From the NCBI GenBank assembly GCA_013138705.1, contig WTCF01000011.1, positions 1 to 12,211 on the forward strand: 12,211 nucleotides of DNA, written 5' to 3'. Under the pieces are notes generated by a model. That model was not told the origin of the DNA. It saw only the letters and a list, made by a program, of their open reading frames with translations, and did no database searches. The DNA is from Deltaproteobacteria bacterium (GTDB taxonomy: Bacteria > Desulfobacterota > Dissulfuribacteria > Dissulfuribacterales > UBA3076). Positions 7,000 to 12,211 of this stretch are shown here, one piece after another; positions within the stretch are counted from its first letter, which is position 1; every line of letters starts with the position of its first letter. The translations under genes were made by a program, and so were the position numbers.

Positions 7000-7881
7000 C
7001 TAAAAGTGTGACATAACTCCCTTTAAGTGGTCGACCCAGATATCAACAATGTCATCATACTCTGCCGTTCCCTTGAGTATCGGCACGGAAGTAATACCAG
7101 CTTTAGTCAGGATGGATTTCCAGGAATCCGGTTCGTCACCTGCCATGTCGTTTCGGGCGTGGTCACCCGCTACTGACATGAAAGGAATGAGATAGGCCTT
7201 CTTGATCCCTTTTGACAGGAGCATGGCCTTGATATCCTCAATCTCCGGATACCCTTCAACGGTCCCCACAAAGATGTTCGGGTCCTTGAGTTGGAACTCG
7301 TACATCATGGCTTCGTAAAAGGCATTAGCCGGATGGGGAGTTCCGTGACCCATCAGGACTACTGCCTCGTCTTTTTTTCTCTCCGGCGGGATGTGGCCGA
7401 TCATTGCTTCTGACACCCGGACCAGGTCTTCATGCTTTGCAAGCAGGGGATAACCAACAAGTATCCTCTGAAAACCTCCTGCCATGTCGCTGAATGCATG
7501 GGCATTCCTGTGCAGGTCATGGTATTCCTCTCCTCCAATGGTGTGCAGAGACTGCACAGCCACATGGGTGAATCCCTCATCCATCATTTTGGCCAGGGCT
7601 ACCTCGACAGAATCCATCTGTTTTCCTTCCTTGGCCATTTTGTGACGGATAATTGCGGAAGTATAGGCCCAACGAACGGGTATTTCAGGAAATGCCTCTT
7701 TGACTTTTTTGTCTATGTTTTCAAAAGAGACCTGGGCCTGGGGTACACTACTGCCAAATCCCACCAACAGGATGCCCTTTTTCTGAGGTCTTGCATCTCT
7801 GTGTTCACCTGCAAAGGCACTTGCAAATGACGCCAGGATGAAGACAAGCACCAATAAAACAACGGTTTTTTTTGATTGCAT
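7000..7881 (-). CDS. cbiK: Exported anaerobic cobaltochelatase CbiK (sirohydrochlorin cobaltochelatase)
   Basis: 293 residues. The ATG at 7881 is chosen over the in-frame TTG at 7887 because GAGGAGG lies 9 bases before it. Residues 1-24 are a signal peptide (MQSKKTVVLLVLVFILASFA, cut probably after ASAFA), so the enzyme is periplasmic like the CbiK-P of Desulfovibrio. The chelatase fold starts at KGILLVGFGSSVPQAQ. The metal/acid-base residues known from Salmonella CbiK (His145, Glu175, His207) correspond to H179 (MGHGTPHP), E209 (GTVEGYPE) and H241 (AGDHARND), with the same spacing of 30 and 32 residues. H113 in SLHTIGGEEY is another conserved position. The enzyme inserts Co2+ into sirohydrochlorin early in anaerobic cobalamin synthesis. 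An exported form may also handle haem or another metal. A cobalamin riboswitch and a terminator precede the gene. Confidence 0.94.
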   Translation of the reverse strand: MQSKKTVVLLVLVFILASFASAFAGEHRDARPQKKGILLVGFGSSVPQAQVSFENIDKKVKEAFPEIPVRWAYTSAIIRHKMAKEGKQMDSVEVALAKMMDEGFTHVAVQSLHTIGGEEYHDLHRNAHAFSDMAGGFQRILVGYPLLAKHEDLVRVSEAMIGHIPPERKKDEAVVLMGHGTPHPANAFYEAMMYEFQLKDPNIFVGTVEGYPEIEDIKAMLLSKGIKKAYLIPFMSVAGDHARNDMAGDEPDSWKSILTKAGITSVPILKGTAEYDDIVDIWVDHLKGVMSHF

Positions 7882-7912
7882 GAACAAATTCCTCCTCTCA
7901 GCTTGTTTTTAA

Positions 7913-7950
7913 CAAAAAAAATCCTTAAGTCCGTTATGGACTTAAGGATT
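7913..7950 (-). terminator. Intrinsic terminator between riboswitch and cbiK (expression platform)
   Basis: On the minus strand a perfect 13-bp stem, AATCCTTAAGTCC (7950-7938 read in reverse) with its complement at 7932-7920 and a 5-base loop, runs directly into eight U residues (7921-7914). It lies after the cobalamin aptamer and about 32 bases before the cbiK start. Such a terminator inside the leader would be the off-switch of the riboswitch. Confidence 0.9.
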
Positions 7951-8037
7951 GCACCCAGTTTCTTTATCCTCAAGCCGGCGCGGAGAATATCCTCCGGCCC
8001 TTGCAGCACCATGTCCTTCGCTGGGGCTGTAGTATGG

Positions 8038-8200
8038 TATTCAGGCAGGTCTTCTGGCTCCCGGATCTACCTACTTGCCGCACCTTCCCACCCTGCTTGG
8101 GCAGGGCAGTGGTCTTATGCGGCGTTCGTCCCCGGTTACAGCGGCGGGACCGCGACGGATTTACACCGTCTTCCCTTTTAAACCCGATGGTACCTGACTT
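8038..8200 (-). promoter_or_regulatory. Cobalamin (AdoCbl) riboswitch
   Basis: Read on the minus strand, the order of conserved blocks is that of the B12 element: GGTACC, GGGAAGACGGTG, AAATCCGTCGCGG, CCCGCCGCTGTAA, GACCACTGCCC, GGGAAGG, then AGCCAGAAGACCTGCC. The closing stem P1 is formed by TCAGG (8197-8193) with CCTGA (8045-8041). It is followed by a G/C-rich hairpin (about 7975-8001) and by the intrinsic terminator, so control is most likely by premature termination when cobalamin is abundant. The target, cbiK, is a cobalamin synthesis gene, which agrees with family practice. Confidence 0.96.
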
Positions 8201-8202
8201 GT

Positions 8203-8231
8203 TATTAACAGGCTAATATAGATGCTGTCAA
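8203..8231 (-). promoter_or_regulatory. Candidate promoter of the riboswitch-cbiK transcript
   Basis: On the minus strand a consensus -35 TTGACA lies at 8231-8226. A -10-like TTAATA lies 17 bases on (8208-8203). Another A/T hexamer, TATATT (8220-8215), would give a start just before the aptamer but sits too close to this -35. Either way a start within about 15 bases of the aptamer is plausible. Confidence 0.4.
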
Positions 8232-8260
8232 TAAGATGCAGGTTTTTTTGGCATCCGTAA

Positions 8261-8477
8261 GCGTTCAAAGGTTCAGAGGTTCAGGGTTCAAAGGTTCAGA
8301 GTTTAACGAAAATCTGAACCGTTGATTCGTGAGTTCTGAATGGAGAAGGCATGAGAATAAAACGAGGAAAGCATATGTCATCCTCTCCTAAATTTGAGGA
8401 TATTGGGGCATGGCAGTTGGCCCGAGACCTAACTCGCAAGGTCAACGGAAGAAAGGTAACCATGAACCTTTGAACGC
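8261..8477. repeat. 15-bp inverted repeat enclosing octad repeats and a broken gene
   Basis: GCGTTCAAAGGTTCA (8261-8275) recurs as its exact reverse complement at 8463-8477. Inside the left end are five tandem units of the GTTCARRG type (8263-8301: 8, 8, 7, 8 and 8 bases). The right arm overlaps the last codons of the four-helix-bundle gene fragment, so the arm itself supplies the premature stop. The arrangement could be a small mobile or recombination product of about 217 bases. Confidence 0.7.
8375..8473 (+). pseudogene. Four-helix-bundle (23S rRNA IVS / S23-type) protein, N-terminal fragment
   Basis: The ATG is preceded by GAGGAAAGCAT, a good ribosome-binding site. The product starts MSSSPKFEDIGAWQLARDLT, the signature opening of four-helix-bundle proteins encoded in 23S rRNA intervening sequences and widely elsewhere (KFEDIxAWQxARxL). 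Complete members have about 115-130 residues. This frame stops after 32, where the sequence enters the right arm of the 15-bp inverted repeat. I find no continuation in other frames downstream. It is a truncated gene, and the intact start signals suggest the truncation is recent. The role of the family is unknown. Confidence in the family is good; expression is doubtful. Confidence 0.72.
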
Positions 8478-8698
8478 CTACTAAATATGGATTGCTTCAT
8501 TGGCTTGTTTTTTGCTGTGCGTCGGTCTGCCTCTTTTCTTTTAATTTCCGGATAAAATTGGGCAGACTCTGGGAGTTTGATTCACTGAACCGGTATCTTT
8601 GACAGAAATCTAAATAGTGCCTGAACGGAAACCCCAAATTTTATTTTCTCAATTTAGGTTATGGACAATTAACATATTAAGGTTACTTCCTTTTTTAA

Positions 8699-8726
8699 AT
8701 TCAAGATTCAAAATTTAGAATTCAAA
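8699..8726. repeat. Tandem heptad array (ATTCAAA type), four units
   Basis: Four consecutive 7-base units: ATTCAAG, ATTCAAA, ATTTAGA, ATTCAAA. Same theme as the arrays at 4177, 8263 and 12046-12136. It stands about 30 bases before the MITE-like element. Confidence 0.6.
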
Positions 8727-8759
8727 TTGGGGTATTTTGTTTTTGACCAATAAACCCGG

Positions 8760-8897
8760 ATTATGCACTTCAAATGCCGAAAAAACATATCAAAAATCAG
8801 CTTCACCTTTTGGGTGAAAGATTTAAATACATTTGTAAAGTATAATAGACCAATATTAAAGATAAAATTTCCTTTTTCGGTATTTGAAGTGCATAAT
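8760..8897. mobile_element. MITE-like element with 25-bp terminal inverted repeats
   Basis: The left terminus (8760-8784, starting ATTATGCACTTCAAATGCCG) and the right terminus (8873-8897, ending GAAGTGCATAAT) are inverted repeats matching at 24 of 25 positions. The 88-base interior is A/T-rich and non-coding, with a small hairpin (TTCACCTTTTGGGTGAA, about 8801-8817). Size and structure fit a non-autonomous transposon or the joined ends of an insertion sequence. No clear target-site duplication is visible, and I cannot name the parent family. Confidence 0.7.
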
Positions 8898-9088
8898 TCA
8901 GGATAAAGCGTCGAACTATGCATTTAGGGCGGCGGGAATTTTTCTCATTGTGTTTATCCGCAGACGTCTATCTTCATTTATTTAGTGTTAAGCGGCTAGA
9001 TAAAAACATAAGTAATTATATTTTTCTTGTTAACATTTTTATTTTTGGTATTTAAACGCAAGATAACCGTAAAATCATATAATCACTT

Positions 9089-9117
9089 GTTGTCGAGGGC
9101 GCTCCGCGCCTCACAAC
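9089..9117. other. G/C-rich hairpin overlapping the left end of attC 1
   Basis: GTTGT-c-GAG-g-GCGC, loop TCC, GCGC-CTC-ACAAC: a 12-bp stem with two single-base bulges. Its right arm (9106-9117) contains the attC left box, so the two structures are mutually exclusive. There is no T-run after it, so a simple terminator is unlikely. Confidence 0.55.
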
Positions 9118-9193
9118 CAGCGGCTGCAGTCGACTGCGCGCGCAGGCAAGCGAGCTTGCCCACGTGCTCGCGACTGATCCGCGGCGATTAGGC
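9108..9193 (+). other. attC-like integron recombination site 1
   Basis: An 86-base imperfect palindrome. The left box is GCCTCAC (consensus R'' GCCTAAC) and the right box ATTAGGC (consensus R' GTTAGGC). Between them the arms pair over GCGG (9120-9123) with CCGC (9179-9182), CAGTCG (9127-9132) with CGACTG (9171-9176), interrupted G/C runs, and the tip GGCAAG (9145-9150), CGAG, CTTGCC (9155-9160). The size, the box-to-box architecture with mismatches that leave extrahelical bases, and a second site of 87 nt after the next genes all fit attC. Both boxes deviate by one base, so activity is uncertain. Confidence 0.65.
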
Positions 9194-9335
9194 ATCCACT
9201 AAATACCTTGAGCAGGGCAGAATAGAATCTATGCAATTTTTTGTTGACTAAATCTTCATTCGCCATAAGGATGTAAGGTATGGTATTTAGACGATAGAAA
9301 TGAGAAGTACTAAACACTAAGAGGAACTGTAAGAT

Positions 9336-9665
9336 ATGGACAATAACGAACATAAACCAGATGGAGTCGTTCTCCCTGTCAAATGGGGTGATGTTACTAA
9401 AGCACCTACAGTTTATGCAAATCAACTCCTTATTTCTCATATGGGGTCTGAATTTTATCTTATTTTTGGCGAGATCTCTGCGATTTTCCATGGAGGGAAA
9501 GAACAACTTCCTGAAAGCTTAGAGATTCAACCAAGAGTTAAAATCGCAATTACTCGCAAGAATATGATAGCATTTGCCAAGGTTATACAGCAGAACACGC
9601 AAGATTTTCTTGACCGTGTCGTTCAAAAACAAGATGATGCAGTAGATGTAGAGGAAAAGTCATGA
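9336..9665 (+). CDS. DUF3467-like small protein, first gene of cassette
   Basis: 109 residues from an ATG with GAGGA ten bases upstream. The pattern VYANQLLISHMGSEFYLIFGE (split across residues 26-46), then IQPRVKIAITRKNMIAFAKV and an amphipathic helix IQQNTQDFLDRV, resembles DUF3467 proteins: small, about 100 residues, with a YAN/S..xI..s..eF.L.FG start and a helix that begins after a basic strand. Their function is unknown. It has no signal peptide or membrane segment, and the tail is acidic. The stop overlaps the next start (ATGA), so translation is coupled. It follows attC 1 by about 140 bases and is thus the first gene of a cassette. A TTGACT at 9244-9249 with TAAGGA 16 bases later may be a cassette promoter, but the match is poor. 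Confidence 0.75.
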   Translation: MDNNEHKPDGVVLPVKWGDVTKAPTVYANQLLISHMGSEFYLIFGEISAIFHGGKEQLPESLEIQPRVKIAITRKNMIAFAKVIQQNTQDFLDRVVQKQDDAVDVEEKS

Positions 9666-10093
9666 CAACAATGGCAATACATCCTGAACAATACCAAAAG
9701 ACACAATTTATTGTAAATGAGAGAACACTTCATGCGTTGCAAACTCATCCACAATTTGAGAGAAACCCTTACGTTGTAGCACAATCTCAAAAATATTGTG
9801 TTCCCCCTCAACAACACAAATCTATTTCCATGCTTTATCAAATTAATGTCCCTGGGTATCAGTTACGTTATCCCCTAATGATAGAGTTTGAACCTGATGA
9901 AAATGGTGAAATTATCGCATCTTCTTCAGAGTTTCATGTTTACGGAGCTGGTGACACCGAACAAGGGGCCGCGGACGACTTTGTCGGGATGTTGATAGAT
10001 CTTTTTGAAGAACTAAAAGGTTCGGAACCTCTCCTTTCTTCTGCCCTTTTGCGCCAACTTAGAAATCTCAAAAGTATGCTTATCGCTTTATAA
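9662..10093 (+). CDS. HicB-like antitoxin candidate
   Basis: 143 residues. The ATG overlaps the preceding stop by four bases and has GAGGA seven bases upstream. The C-terminal part (about 69-120) has the HicB/partial RNase H-like pattern: hydrophobic strand YPLMIEFEPDENGEI, then IIASSSEFHVYGAGDTEQGA and a helix DDFVGMLIDLFEEL. This equals the usual 'ExDEDGxYVAxxPELPGCxxxGDTxEEAxxN' arrangement. The N-terminal 60 residues do not look like a known DNA-binding domain; HicB antitoxins often carry theirs at the C-terminus. The next gene resembles HicA, 18 bases downstream, which supports a toxin-antitoxin pair with the antitoxin gene first. The assignment rests on fold pattern and context; it could be a generic 'HicB-like' cassette protein. 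Confidence 0.62.
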   Translation: MTTMAIHPEQYQKTQFIVNERTLHALQTHPQFERNPYVVAQSQKYCVPPQQHKSISMLYQINVPGYQLRYPLMIEFEPDENGEIIASSSEFHVYGAGDTEQGAADDFVGMLIDLFEELKGSEPLLSSALLRQLRNLKSMLIAL

Positions 10094-10111
10094 TCTCATC
10101 ATAAAAATCTT

Positions 10112-10393
10112 ATGGCAATCTCCAAAAATGATCTTCGTAAGTGTTTATTGAAAAAGTTTGAATTTCAAGAAGTTTCTGGGAGTAAACATGAAGCTGTCTC
10201 ATTCTTTGTTCATGGCAAAAAGGTAGCCACTACGCGTTTTTCTCGTTCTCATAGAGATTTAAGTGACAAAATACTGCGTTTAATTGCAAGGGAACTTTGG
10301 GTACAATTGAGCGACTTGAAGGAGATGTACGGGTGTACAAAGGGGCCTGATGAGTATGTGGCACATTTGAAGAGGAATTGGTATCTTAAATAG
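10112..10393 (+). CDS. HicA-like toxin candidate (dsRBD-fold mRNA interferase family)
   Basis: 93 residues. The motif LKKFEFQEVSGSKHEAVSFF (13-32) matches the HicA-type start 'LxxxGFxxxxxxGSHHxxxx', with H26 in the place of the catalytic histidine. Then come VHGKKVATTRFSRSHRDLSD and two helices (DKILRLIARELW, SDLKEMYGCTKG). This longer C-terminus with a 'LxL.DLKdMxgC....EYv..L' pattern is found in a HicA-related subgroup of small proteins. HicA toxins cut mRNA independently of the ribosome and are held by HicB. The start has no strong Shine-Dalgarno sequence, so translation is probably low or coupled to the gene before it, 18 bases upstream, as expected for a toxin. The stop lies 20 bases before the left attC box. 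Confidence 0.65.
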   Translation: MAISKNDLRKCLLKKFEFQEVSGSKHEAVSFFVHGKKVATTRFSRSHRDLSDKILRLIARELWVQLSDLKEMYGCTKGPDEYVAHLKRNWYLK

Positions 10394-10413
10394 TTGGTTA
10401 TAATATGCAGAAT

Positions 10414-11533
10414 GCCTAATCGGGTAAGGGGAGGTTTTCCTCCTCCCCTCCCCACACCACTTAGCACGCGGGTCCGCATTAGGCGGTTCACGAAGATCAT
10501 CGGGCCGTAGCCGGATGATGGAAACTCATTGTTGTCGGGTGGCACATATCGCATATACAACGACATGATCCAACAACAAACATCCTGAAATCGTTCGATC
10601 CGCACCGCGCCCAATAGTGACTCACCCATTCGGGTTCATTGTCATTTTGGAACATACGGGAACTCATTCCTTTCTTCGTGTTCGGCCCTTTGGCGGGGTG
10701 AGTCCTCCCTGCTTTCTGTTTTCTTCGCAGGGCTCGTTTCCAACCGTCATGCCATCTATGACGGTGTCCTGCACCTCTTATGGCCTTCAGGCTTCGCTCT
10801 TCGAGCTATGCCCTGACAGGCTGCTGACTTCCTTGGCCCGCCATAGCCCGCAGGGCGACGGCGGCTGTCCCCCTCACCACACAGGTTGCCCTGCATGACG
10901 CTGGATTTCTCTTCCCCTGTTTGCTTCCCTTTGTTTCGTTGTATCTTCCTCGCTGCCAGGCGAAAGCTGGTCCTGACAGTGCCCGGACTTGGTAAGCCGG
11001 TGGCCCTACCGGCATTTTCACTGGAGAAATGGACGGCTCTTTGCAAAAAGCAAAGCCAGACAGGTCTCCCCGGATAAGAGCGTTTACCCCGTTGAATTTC
11101 CCGAAAGGAACCCTATTCAACAGGGTAAACTTTCGCTACACAACCGCAGCATTTACCCTATCTCCAGAACCCTGGGCTTTGTTATGTTGTGCTAACTTAC
11201 CCGGAGACTGGGCCTTATATGAGGTTCCTGTTCGCCTGCCTGTGCTTTTCACGCAGACAGGTCGGCTCACAGCTTTGCACTCCGGCTTCCTTCAGACACC
11301 ACCTCGCGATGATGCCCTCTTGAGACGCCATAGCTAGGCGAAGGCGCTTGCCTTCGGCTAGTACTTTCGTTACCATCATAAAATGATGGAATGGGGTTCA
11401 TATACAGGGGACTTTCACCCCATAAGTTCACGCCCATGCCGGGCGTACACAACAGCTTTAACTCAGACTGGCAAAAGCGGCGCTCCCTATCGGTCGCTCT
11501 GCTTTTGCCAGCTGGTTAAGCTGGGCGTTATGT
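10414..11533 (+). other. attC 2, split by a group II intron
   Basis: The left piece is GCCT (10414-10417). The rest runs from AAC (11451-11453) to GTTATGT (11527-11533). Joined, the left box is GCCTAAC, an exact R'' (RYYYAAC), and the whole site is 87 nt. The arms pair as CAGCTTTAAC.CAG.CTGGCAAAAGC with GCTTTTGCCAG.CTGGTTAAGCTG, with a 20-base tip (about 11479-11499), and the outer box GCCTAAC faces GTTATGT. Position, 20 bases after the last cassette stop and 16 bases before the next start codon, is as expected for attC. The R'' box is broken in DNA, so this copy should not recombine until the intron is lost. Confidence 0.78.
10418..11450 (-). mobile_element. ORF-less group II intron (about 1.03 kb) in the bottom strand of attC 2
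   Basis: On the minus strand the element opens GTGTACGCCCGGCATGGGCG (from 11450), the GUGYG 5' end of group II introns. Domain I features follow, including GGGGTGAAAGTCCCC and TACTAGCCGAAGGCAAG. The 3' end has domain V beginning GAACCGCC (10489-10482), the GTGGTGTGG joint, a domain VI stem built from GGGGAGG and CCTCCCC, and the end CCCGATT (10424-10418). The 3' end could also be drawn one base earlier (10419). About 1,033 bases cannot hold a full reverse transcriptase, and none of the minus-strand frames (for example 10756-11046) shows RT motifs, so it is ORF-less or has lost its ORF and would need a maturase in trans. It is antisense to the cassette genes. Confidence 0.85.
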
Positions 11534-11548
11534 TTTGAAAGGAGAATT

Positions 11549-11992
11549 ATGGAAATCAATATTACAAAGAAAGAATATAAATCTTTGTTGGATATTCTCT
11601 CTATCGCTGATTGGATTCTCAACGCTCATAAGGTTGGCAATGACCCAGAAACGGAAGAATATAGAAAACTTGAACAGAAATTCTATTCATATGCGGAAGA
11701 TATGTGGTATGGTAATCTTGTTAAATATGACACAAAACTCAAACGGTTTTTCCCAACCAAAGAATTTGAAGAAACCAGTAAATTCAGAGACTTCATTGAT
11801 GAATTTGAGAATGATACATTTTGGGACGAATTGCTACACCGTCTAGTAGAGAGAGATCTTATAAAGCAGGAAGGCGGCGTAAAAAATGTAATGAATATGG
11901 ATATTAGAGAAAGGCTTGAGAAGGAGGAACCATTAGAAAAAATGTATGCTGCTGAATTTGAGGTTAACGGTTTAGATAACATCCAGATATGA
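11549..11992 (+). CDS. Hypothetical cassette protein, 147 residues
   Basis: ATG with AAAGGAG seven bases upstream, 16 bases after the right box of attC 2, typical for the first gene of the next cassette. I cannot assign a function. The product is soluble, strongly charged and mostly helical: ITKKEYKSLLDILSIADWIL (5-24), then helices rich in Glu/Lys, and an acidic C-terminus. The opening 'ITKKxYxxLLDxLxIADWxxNAH' resembles hypothetical proteins found on plasmids, phages and cassettes. There are no cysteines and no signal peptide. No third attC is recognisable after the stop. Instead the sequence runs within about 55 bases into heptad repeats, so the cassette seems to have lost its right end or the array ends here. 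Confidence 0.78.
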   Translation: MEINITKKEYKSLLDILSIADWILNAHKVGNDPETEEYRKLEQKFYSYAEDMWYGNLVKYDTKLKRFFPTKEFEETSKFRDFIDEFENDTFWDELLHRLVERDLIKQEGGVKNVMNMDIRERLEKEEPLEKMYAAEFEVNGLDNIQI

Positions 11993-12045
11993 CATAAATA
12001 TATCACTTGATTCCGCTGAAAAAACCCAATCTGCGGCGCACAATA

Positions 12046-12136
12046 AATGTTGAATGCTGAATGCTGAATGTTGAATTGTGGAAGAAGATTTAAAAGACAT
12101 ATACCTTAATTCACCATTCAAAATTCACCATTCAGC
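12046..12136. repeat. Two heptad arrays in inverted orientation
   Basis: Left: AATGTTG, AATGCTG, AATGCTG, AATGTTG, AATTGTG (12046-12080). Right: ATTCACC, ATTCAAA, ATTCACC, ATTCAGC (12109-12136). The right array is in the complementary sense (GCTGAAT), so the two could fold into a long imperfect hairpin around 28 bases of A/T-rich DNA. This marks the right border of the cassette region. Confidence 0.8.
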
Positions 12137-12211
12137 ATTGTCTATAAAGGGATGCGTCTCGGGCTTTTTGAGTGGAATCATGTTTCAGTGTTTTTGCAGT
12201 GTAATCATTCT

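Larger units (their letters stand above)
8478..9088. other. A/T-rich intergenic region without a gene
   Basis: No reading frame here is supported by composition or by a ribosome-binding site. It contains a heptad array (8699-8726) and a MITE-like inverted repeat (8760-8897). The rest (8478-8698 and 8898-9088) shows nothing I can name. It separates the cobalamin unit from the cassette region. Confidence 0.55.

Noticed and set aside
7432..7830. Plus-strand open frame of 132 codons
   Set aside because: It is antisense to cbiK, whose catalytic residues and signal peptide are clear, and it has no ribosome-binding site.
8001..8216. Plus-strand open frames across the riboswitch
   Set aside because: They are translations of the complement of the cobalamin aptamer.
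8708..8923. Minus-strand open frame of 71 codons
   Set aside because: It spans the MITE-like inverted repeats and a heptad array and has no family features, so it is a chance frame in A/T-rich DNA.
8987..8993. GTTAAGC as the right box of an attI or a further attC
   Set aside because: It matches GTTRRRY, but no paired left box or hairpin lies within 130 bases upstream, and no integrase gene follows.
10864..10869. GACAGC on the minus strand as EBS1 pairing with the 5' exon GCTGTT
   Set aside because: The six pairs (one wobble) are suggestive, but the site is about 580 bases into the intron, later than expected for domain I, and I cannot fold the element by hand.
10617..11337. Several open frames on both strands inside the intron (for example 10756-11046 minus, 10806-11120 minus, 10617-10898 plus)
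   Set aside because: They lie in the ribozyme body, show no RT, maturase or endonuclease motifs, and have low-complexity basic compositions typical of translated structured RNA.
12046..12136. CRISPR array
   Set aside because: The repeats are 7 bases long and contiguous, without spacers. No cas gene is present.

Overview
The window looks like a piece of a bacterial chromosome, most likely from an anaerobic proteobacterium of the old Deltaproteobacteria (Desulfobacterota). The pointers are an exported CbiK-type cobaltochelatase under a cobalamin riboswitch, a DUF364 protein, a fused PurD-PurE enzyme, dispersed tandem heptads and a REP-type GTCATTCCCGC hairpin pair. This assignment is inference from gene content; there is no rRNA or tRNA to anchor it.

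Left part (1-6183), core genes plus one damaged signalling pair: the C-terminal end of a trans-polyprenyl diphosphate synthase; a NodB-like polysaccharide deacetylase relative whose catalytic motifs are degenerate; an A/T-rich intergenic stretch with a REP pair; a four-TM, PAS-containing sensor histidine kinase; and its response regulator, cut off after about 43 receiver-domain residues at a GC-rich junction. Convergent to these is a DUF364 gene. Then comes purD-purE, a single 601-residue polypeptide for two separate steps of purine synthesis.

Middle part (6184-8480): a small unknown gene on the minus strand with a perfect A/T palindrome where its -35 region should be; a degenerate group II intron 3' end (domains V-VI) on the plus strand; and the minus-strand unit promoter - cobalamin riboswitch - intrinsic terminator - cbiK, in which cobalamin would shut off its own metal-insertion enzyme. 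Behind it lies a broken four-helix-bundle (23S rRNA intervening-sequence protein) gene inside a 15-bp inverted repeat.

Right part (about 8480-12211), accessory DNA: a roughly 140-bp MITE-like element, then what I read as an integron cassette array without an integrase in view. An attC-like site (9108-9193) is followed by a three-gene cassette (a DUF3467-like protein, a HicB-like antitoxin and a HicA-like toxin) and a second attC. That second attC is split by an ORF-less group II intron of about 1.03 kb (complement of 10418-11450). If the intron is removed in silico, the left box reads GCCTAAC, a perfect attC R'' box, and an 87-nt attC hairpin is restored. A further cassette-type gene of unknown function follows (11549-11992), and the array then runs into inverted heptad repeats. 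The intron-in-attC arrangement is the most striking feature of the window.
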